Origin: Bacteroidetes bacterium UBA3022 | GTDB taxonomy: Bacteria; Bacteroidota; Bacteroidia; Chitinophagales; BACL12 | Length of the DNA stretch: 37,320 nucleotides | Direction of reading: 5' to 3' | Assembly: GCA_002346225.1 (NCBI GenBank) | Contig: DDYY01000054.1 | Location: forward strand, 1 to 37,320 | Part shown: piece by piece, positions 33,350 to 37,320 of the stretch | Layout: every line of letters starts with the position of its first letter | Position numbering within the stretch: position 1 is the stretch's first letter | Program-made: the position numbers and the translations under genes | Notes under the pieces: model-generated | The model's input: only the letters and a program-made list of their open reading frames with translations | Database searches by the model: none | Told to the model about the DNA's origin: nothing

Positions 33350-34426
33350 CTATTCCTGAATCAGATCGTATTCTGACAGCACCACCTGATAATCGCGGCT
33401 TTCTGTTATTTCCAGTAAGCTGGCTGATATCCTTTCTACCAGCGTATCACTCACCATTTTACTGAAGCCGAATGCATAGAGCTGCAGGTTATAGGATGAC
33501 TCCTGCAACTGGTACCTGGAGGCACTGTCCAACCTAACAATTTCTTTCAGTGCGGGTTCGTCATAAGCTACTGCCATCACCTCGCCTGCATCCAGCGCCT
33601 GCAGGCATGCATCCAGATTGGGCAGCGCCCGGATATCTTTAAAAAAATGGGCTCTGAGCCATTCCTCCGTTGCGGAACCGTTAACAGATGCGATGGGTAA
33701 TTCCTTATAGTCCTGAATGTTTTTCCTGTTCCACCCCATATTTTGAACAGTAAGTGTGGAAGCAATACTGGCCGTAAAACCGGATATAATCGTAATAGCA
33801 ATGAACATCCAGATCAGCCCGATAATCCGCCCACCACTGGATTTGGGCACTTTATCGCCATAGCCCACCGTGCTCATCGTTACTGCCGACCACCAGACAC
33901 CGCTCCAAACACCCCGCCATCCTCCTTCGAAGTGTTCCGGATTGCGCCGGCGTTCGAACAGCCAGAGCAGGAAGCCGAAAAACAGGAGCACGAAAAATAA
34001 GGCGGCCAGTGCCTGCAGAAATGCCAGCGAAAAAAAGGAACGAAGAAAGGCTGTAAATTTTTGCCAGTTACCGGCTGAGTGGATCAAAATGCCGGAGCTG
34101 GCTACATAAAATGGTACTGTAAACTGAATGAACTTGTTTCTTTCACTGGTGATGCTCAGCGGAACGATGAACATATCCTTGTTGCCGGCTTCTATAGCAC
34201 GCAGCAAGGTGTCCAGCGGTAGCTCCTCCACTGTATATTCCAGCGACAGGTCTTTGCATATGGCATCCCATAGCCATACGCTGGCGCCCGTTAGGCCCTC
34301 GTCTGTTTCAATAACAAAAGGAGAAGTGGGGTAGTAAGCCGCTCGCAGGGGTTCCTGTGCTCCTGCCATAGTGTGAACCAGCAAACCTGTCCATAAACAT
34401 ACAATTGTAATCCAGTACTTCATCAT
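33350..34426 (-). CDS. GluR0-like amino-acid-gated potassium channel
   Basis: A 358-residue prokaryotic ionotropic glutamate receptor homologue. The order is: signal peptide (1-23); first ligand-binding lobe (about 26-120); membrane helix (131-157); pore loop with the K+-channel filter TVGYGD (186-191); second helix (about 200-226); second lobe (about 235-350). The split periplasmic-binding-protein fold around an inverted pore is that of Synechocystis GluR0. Ligand contacts expected for an alpha-amino acid are present: R96 in ITSERNKFIQFTVPFY, S251/T253 in VNGSAT, and D289 in VAYDEP. The filter predicts potassium selectivity; the amino acid cannot be told. The ATG overlaps the hutI stop by four bases, so synthesis is coupled to histidine catabolism. 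There is no third membrane helix, as in GluR0. Confidence 0.88.
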   Translation of the reverse strand: MMKYWITIVCLWTGLLVHTMAGAQEPLRAAYYPTSPFVIETDEGLTGASVWLWDAICKDLSLEYTVEELPLDTLLRAIEAGNKDMFIVPLSITSERNKFIQFTVPFYVASSGILIHSAGNWQKFTAFLRSFFSLAFLQALAALFFVLLFFGFLLWLFERRRNPEHFEGGWRGVWSGVWWSAVTMSTVGYGDKVPKSSGGRIIGLIWMFIAITIISGFTASIASTLTVQNMGWNRKNIQDYKELPIASVNGSATEEWLRAHFFKDIRALPNLDACLQALDAGEVMAVAYDEPALKEIVRLDSASRYQLQESSYNLQLYAFGFSKMVSDTLVERISASLLEITESRDYQVVLSEYDLIQE

Positions 34427-35649
34427 GATGGTAAAATCGTTCTTTCAATATGACGCCCCCCGAAGGCATAGGGTAAATAATCAATACGTTCCATAGGCCG
34501 GGTGATAATTACCCGCGCTTCCTTACCCGGTGCGATGCTTCCGATGCGGTCGCTCCATTCCATAGCCGCGGCACCATTGACGGTTACAGCATTGATGGCT
34601 TCTTCCGGAGTCAGGCGCATTTTGATGCATGCCAGGGAAAGAAGAAAGGGGATATTGCCGGAGGGTGTAGAGCCGGGATTGTAGTCGGATGCCAGCACCA
34701 GAGGTAGCCCCGCATCTATCATGGCTCTTCCGGGTGCATAGGGAAGGTTGAGAAAAAATGAACAGGATGGTAAGGCTGTCGGAAGGGTGTTACTATCCAG
34801 CAGGCAATTAATTTCTGCCTCAGTAATGTTTTCCAGGTGATCTACTGAAACAGCATGGTTCCGCACACCGGCCTGCACACCACCGGAAACAGCAAGCTGG
34901 TTCGCATGTATTCTCGGCTTGAGCTGATATTTCCATCCGGCTTCAAGAATGCGGTCGGTTTCTTCAGGCGTAAAGAATCCCTGCTCGCAAAAAACGTCGC
35001 AATAATCTGCCAGGCCTTCTGCTGCGACAGCCGGAATCATTTCATCCGTCACAAGACGTATATAGGCCTCCCTGTTTTGTTTATAAGCAATGGGAATAGC
35101 GTGTGCACCCAGAAAGGTAGCCCTGATGAGGAGATTGCTTTGCTCCTTTAATTCCTTGACCACTCTGAGTATTTTCAATTCACTTTCCAGACTAAGTCCA
35201 TAACCACTCTTGATTTCAACAGCCCCTGTACCGAAAGAACGAATTTCTTCCAGTCGCTGCAACGCACTATCCAAAAGGGCGGATGCATCTGTTTCCTGCA
35301 ATCTGCGGGCACTGTTCAAAATACCGCCCCCGGAGGCAGCGATTTCTTCATAAGAGCGCCCTTTGATGCGCATTACAAATTCCTCTTCGCGGCTTTTAGC
35401 GAACACCAGGTGGGTATGGCTGTCACAGAATGCGGGCAGCACCAGCCGGTCTGTAGCATCTATCATTTCATCTGCCCGCTCGGGACAGGTAGACATGGGG
35501 CCATAAGCTTGTATCAACCCCTTATCCAGCAGCAACCATGCATTTTCGATAAAGGGTACGGATTGCATTTCTTTGCCGCGAACCAATGTCCGCGTTCCAT
35601 CGTCTGTTTGGTATAATATGCGAATATTTCTAATCAGTATAGATCCCAT
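34423..35649 (-). CDS. hutI: imidazolonepropionase
   Basis: A 408-residue amidohydrolase that opens 4-imidazolone-5-propionate to N-formimino-L-glutamate, the third step of histidine degradation to glutamate. Metal ligands H78 and H80 lie in DSHTHLVF; substrate and metal residues follow in KSGYGLSLESELK, RIHANQLA, SVDHLENIT and LASDYNPGSTPSGN. ATG 35649 is chosen because it begins at MGSILIRNI, right after a strong -7 element; an upstream in-frame start at 35679 would lie within the promoter. No hutH, hutU or glutamate-formiminotransferase gene is in the window. It is the first gene of a two-gene operon with the channel. Confidence 0.95.
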   Translation of the reverse strand: MGSILIRNIRILYQTDDGTRTLVRGKEMQSVPFIENAWLLLDKGLIQAYGPMSTCPERADEMIDATDRLVLPAFCDSHTHLVFAKSREEEFVMRIKGRSYEEIAASGGGILNSARRLQETDASALLDSALQRLEEIRSFGTGAVEIKSGYGLSLESELKILRVVKELKEQSNLLIRATFLGAHAIPIAYKQNREAYIRLVTDEMIPAVAAEGLADYCDVFCEQGFFTPEETDRILEAGWKYQLKPRIHANQLAVSGGVQAGVRNHAVSVDHLENITEAEINCLLDSNTLPTALPSCSFFLNLPYAPGRAMIDAGLPLVLASDYNPGSTPSGNIPFLLSLACIKMRLTPEEAINAVTVNGAAAMEWSDRIGSIAPGKEARVIITRPMERIDYLPYAFGGRHIERTILPS

Positions 35650-35654
35650 AGTTT

Positions 35655-35685
35655 CAAAGTTAGGGCTTTGAAAGCCCAATTCAAA
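35655..35685 (-). promoter_or_regulatory. strong predicted promoter of the hutI-channel operon
   Basis: Read on the minus strand: TTTG (35685-35682), exactly 19 bases, then a perfect TAnnTTTG (TAACTTTG, 35662-35655). The ATG follows only five bases later, implying a leaderless or nearly leaderless transcript. This is the best match to the Bacteroidota consensus in the window. Confidence 0.65.
35663..35677. repeat. palindrome in the hutI promoter spacer, candidate operator
   Basis: GGGCTTT-G-AAAGCCC, a perfect 7-bp inverted repeat with a one-base centre, placed between the -33 and -7 elements of the hutI promoter and abutting the -7 element. The position suits repressor binding; loop too small for a terminator and no U-tract follows. 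Confidence 0.55.
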
Positions 35686-35693
35686 CTATCGTG

Positions 35694-35701
35694 TATCTTC
35701 G
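35694..35701 (+). promoter_or_regulatory. possible -7 element of aroC
   Basis: TATCTTCG (one mismatch to TAnnTTTG) four bases before the aroC ATG at 35706, so again nearly leaderless. No -33 element at the usual distance; a TTTG at 35667 is 23 bases away. Confidence 0.3.
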
Positions 35702-35705
35702 CAGT

Positions 35706-36788
35706 ATGGCGGGAAATAGCTTTGGAACCTTGTTTAGGATCACCACATTTGGTGAATCGCATGGACCTGCAATCGGCGTGATAATAGATGGTTGTCCGCC
35801 CAATGTAAGTGTTGATACGGCATTGCTGGAGGAGGAAATGCTGCGCAGACGTCCCGGTCAGTCACGCATCACCACGCAGCGAAAAGAATCGGATAGTTGT
35901 GAAATATTAAGTGGCGTATTTGAAGGGAAAACGGCCGGTACTCCTATTGCTTTGCTCATCCGCAACGATGACCAGCGATCAAAAGATTATGAACATTTGA
36001 GAAAAGCCTACCGCCCCTCTCATGCCGATATGACTTACGATAAAAAGTATGGCTTTCGCGATTATAGAGGCGGGGGCAGGTCTTCGGCAAGGGAAACTGC
36101 TGCTCGGGTAGCTGCAGGCGCCATCGCCAAAATGCTGCTTGCTCAGGAAGGTATTCAAGTTCGGGCTTATGTATCAGCTGTGGGGACAGTTAAACTGGAG
36201 CAATCTTATCAGGAACTGGATCTATCTCAGACAGAGAGCAATATCATAAGATGTCCAGACCCTGCAACGGCTGAGCGCATGATAGAGCTCGTCGCCAGCA
36301 TTAAGAAAAAAGGAGATACCATAGGCGGTACCATTGACGCTGTCATCACCGGGGTACCTGCCGGTTTAGGAGAACCTGTATTTGATAAGCTGCATGCTGA
36401 TCTGGGTAAGGCCATGCTGTCAATCAACGCAGCCAAAGGCTTTGAATACGGCAGCGGGTTCGCAGGGACAACCATGCTGGGCAGCGAACACAATGATATT
36501 TTCGAAGAAAACGATAAGCGCATAACTACCCGTACCAATCATTCAGGTGGTATTCAGGGCGGAATTTCCAATGGCATGGATATCTATTGTAAGGTAGCTT
36601 TCAAGCCCATTGCTACCATCCTTCGTCCACAGGAATCTGTTGACCAGGACGGAGCTGCGGTTACGGTGGAAGGTAAGGGCAGACATGACCCCTGTGTTTT
36701 GCCAAGGGCAGTTCCTATTGTAGAGGCCATGGCAGCATTGGTGATGGCCGATCATTTATTGCGACAAAGAACAAATCATAACACATGA
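35706..36788 (+). CDS. aroC: chorismate synthase
   Basis: A 360-residue reduced-FMN-dependent enzyme that makes chorismate from 5-enolpyruvylshikimate-3-phosphate, the last shikimate step. Signatures are the N-terminal GNSFGTLFRITTFGESHGPAIG, in two pieces, then RRRPGQSRITTQRKESD, YRGGGRSSARETAARVAAGA and the C-terminal GRHDPCVLPRAVPIVEAMAA. ATG 35706 gives the standard MAGNSFG start; the frame to 35691 adds five residues within the promoter. The stop overlaps the next gene by four bases (ATGA). Confidence 0.97.
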   Translation: MAGNSFGTLFRITTFGESHGPAIGVIIDGCPPNVSVDTALLEEEMLRRRPGQSRITTQRKESDSCEILSGVFEGKTAGTPIALLIRNDDQRSKDYEHLRKAYRPSHADMTYDKKYGFRDYRGGGRSSARETAARVAAGAIAKMLLAQEGIQVRAYVSAVGTVKLEQSYQELDLSQTESNIIRCPDPATAERMIELVASIKKKGDTIGGTIDAVITGVPAGLGEPVFDKLHADLGKAMLSINAAKGFEYGSGFAGTTMLGSEHNDIFEENDKRITTRTNHSGGIQGGISNGMDIYCKVAFKPIATILRPQESVDQDGAAVTVEGKGRHDPCVLPRAVPIVEAMAALVMADHLLRQRTNHNT

Positions 36789-37320
36789 AGAAAATGGCAC
36801 TGCATTGGAAAATAATTATCGGACTGGTACTTGGTGTGGTCTGGGCTTTTCTCAGCAGTGCGATGGGCTGGCGGGATTTTACCATTGACTGGATAAAACC
36901 CTGGGGAACCATATTTATCAATCTGTTGAAGTTGATTGCCGTTCCACTGGTGTTGTTTTCCATCATCAAGGGAATCATTGACCTGAAAGATATTTCCAAG
37001 ATCAGAAGAGTAGGATTGAAGACACTGGGCATTTACGTTGCGACAACAGTAATTGCGATAGTAGTAGGTTTAACCCTCGCCAACGTTATTCAACCCGGAC
37101 GGATTATTGGAGAAGAGCAACTACAGGCTAACCACGAGCAATTTCTGATTTTTAAGGCAGCTGACGATATAGCAGCAGCAGATGGTACTCAAAGAGAGTT
37201 GTCAGATCTTGAAAAGAAGGTGCAGCAGGCAGATGCAACAAAGGATAAAGGTCCCCTGCAAATTATAGTGGAAATTGTTCCCGACAATATTTTCAGCAGC
37301 TTTATGGATATCACTAAAAT
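36785..37320 (+). CDS. dicarboxylate/amino acid:cation symporter, 3' truncated
   Basis: The first 178 residues of a protein of the dicarboxylate/amino acid:cation (Na+ or H+) symporter family, the group of GltP and DctA. MKKMALHWKIIIGLVLGVVWAF begins the first membrane helix, and the TIFINLLKLIAVPLVLFSIIKGI segment is the family's strongest early motif. A hydrophobic third helix follows (LGIYVATTVIAIVVGLTLAN). A charged loop (about 125-165, AADDIAAADGTQRELSDLEK) is longer than usual. The window ends before the substrate-binding hairpins, so glutamate, aspartate or C4-dicarboxylate specificity cannot be decided. The start overlaps aroC by four bases. Confidence 0.88.
   Translation, partial: MKKMALHWKIIIGLVLGVVWAFLSSAMGWRDFTIDWIKPWGTIFINLLKLIAVPLVLFSIIKGIIDLKDISKIRRVGLKTLGIYVATTVIAIVVGLTLANVIQPGRIIGEEQLQANHEQFLIFKAADDIAAADGTQRELSDLEKKVQQADATKDKGPLQIIVEIVPDNIFSSFMDITK

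Noticed and set aside
33350..34426. Simple extracellular solute-binding protein or ordinary voltage-gated K+ channel
   Set aside because: The binding fold is interrupted by two membrane helices and a TVGYGD pore loop, and no voltage-sensor helices are present; only the GluR0 layout fits.
35663..35677. GGGCTTT-G-AAAGCCC as a transcription terminator
   Set aside because: One-base centre cannot form a loop, no U-tract follows, and it lies in a promoter spacer.
1..37320. CRISPR arrays, insertion sequences, prophage or integrase genes
   Set aside because: No regular short repeats, terminal inverted repeats with transposase, or integrase/phage proteins were seen on either strand.

Overview
The window reads as a chromosomal segment of a Bacteroidota bacterium, probably from the Chitinophagales/Saprospirales side of the phylum (the order is inference). 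The evidence is: type IX secretion (T9SS) sorting domains on two secreted proteins; tandem DUF4252 proteins; the order rpmB-rpmG-DUF4295-ftsY-rimO; bacillithiol genes (ytxJ, bshC); and repeated promoter-like matches to the Bacteroidota -33 TTTG / -7 TAnnTTTG pattern. Shine-Dalgarno sequences are mostly absent. Gene density is high, and there is no integrase, transposase, CRISPR array or phage gene.

Layout. 1-2.2 kb: a gene tail, a SET-domain protein, an unknown helical protein and two exported DUF4252 proteins, closed by a terminator. 2.3-5.1 kb (minus): mpl-like Mur ligase, DnaQ-like exonuclease and a dolichyl-phosphate-mannose-synthase-like glycosyltransferase. 5.2-6.1 kb: a tiny lipoprotein and ytxJ, convergent with an OsmC thiol protein. 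6.2-10.9 kb: an exported beta-rich protein, lipA and a 975-residue T9SS beta-propeller protein. 10.9-11.6 kb: the only long non-coding stretch. 11.6-13.9 kb (minus): a T9SS PKD protein and tdk. 13.9-16.6 kb: a conserved hypothetical protein, waaA (Kdo transferase) and an outer-membrane-type protein. 16.7-21.1 kb: a nucleotide-sugar operon (DegT-type aminotransferase, rfbB, rfbC, rfbD, cysQ), convergent with AMP nucleosidase. 22-24.8 kb: a second large BNR-propeller protein. 24.9-29.5 kb: rpmB, rpmG, the DUF4295 gene, ftsY, rimO, bshC. 29.6-33.2 kb: a very large PAS/GAF hybrid sensor kinase interrupted by two in-frame stop codons. 33.2 kb: tRNA-Leu(CAG). 33.3-37.3 kb: a minus-strand hutI plus GluR0-like ligand-gated potassium channel operon, divergent from aroC and a dicarboxylate/glutamate-type symporter that runs off the window.

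The two most interesting points are these. First, an ionotropic-glutamate-receptor-like K+ channel is translationally coupled to hutI, a histidine-to-glutamate catabolic gene. Its promoter is a clean Bacteroidota-type match with a palindrome in the spacer. Second, the 1,187-codon sensor kinase keeps one reading frame and all kinase motifs despite one TAA and one TAG. It is either a very recent pseudogene, a sequencing artefact, or a gene needing readthrough. No transcription factor or response regulator is encoded in the window.
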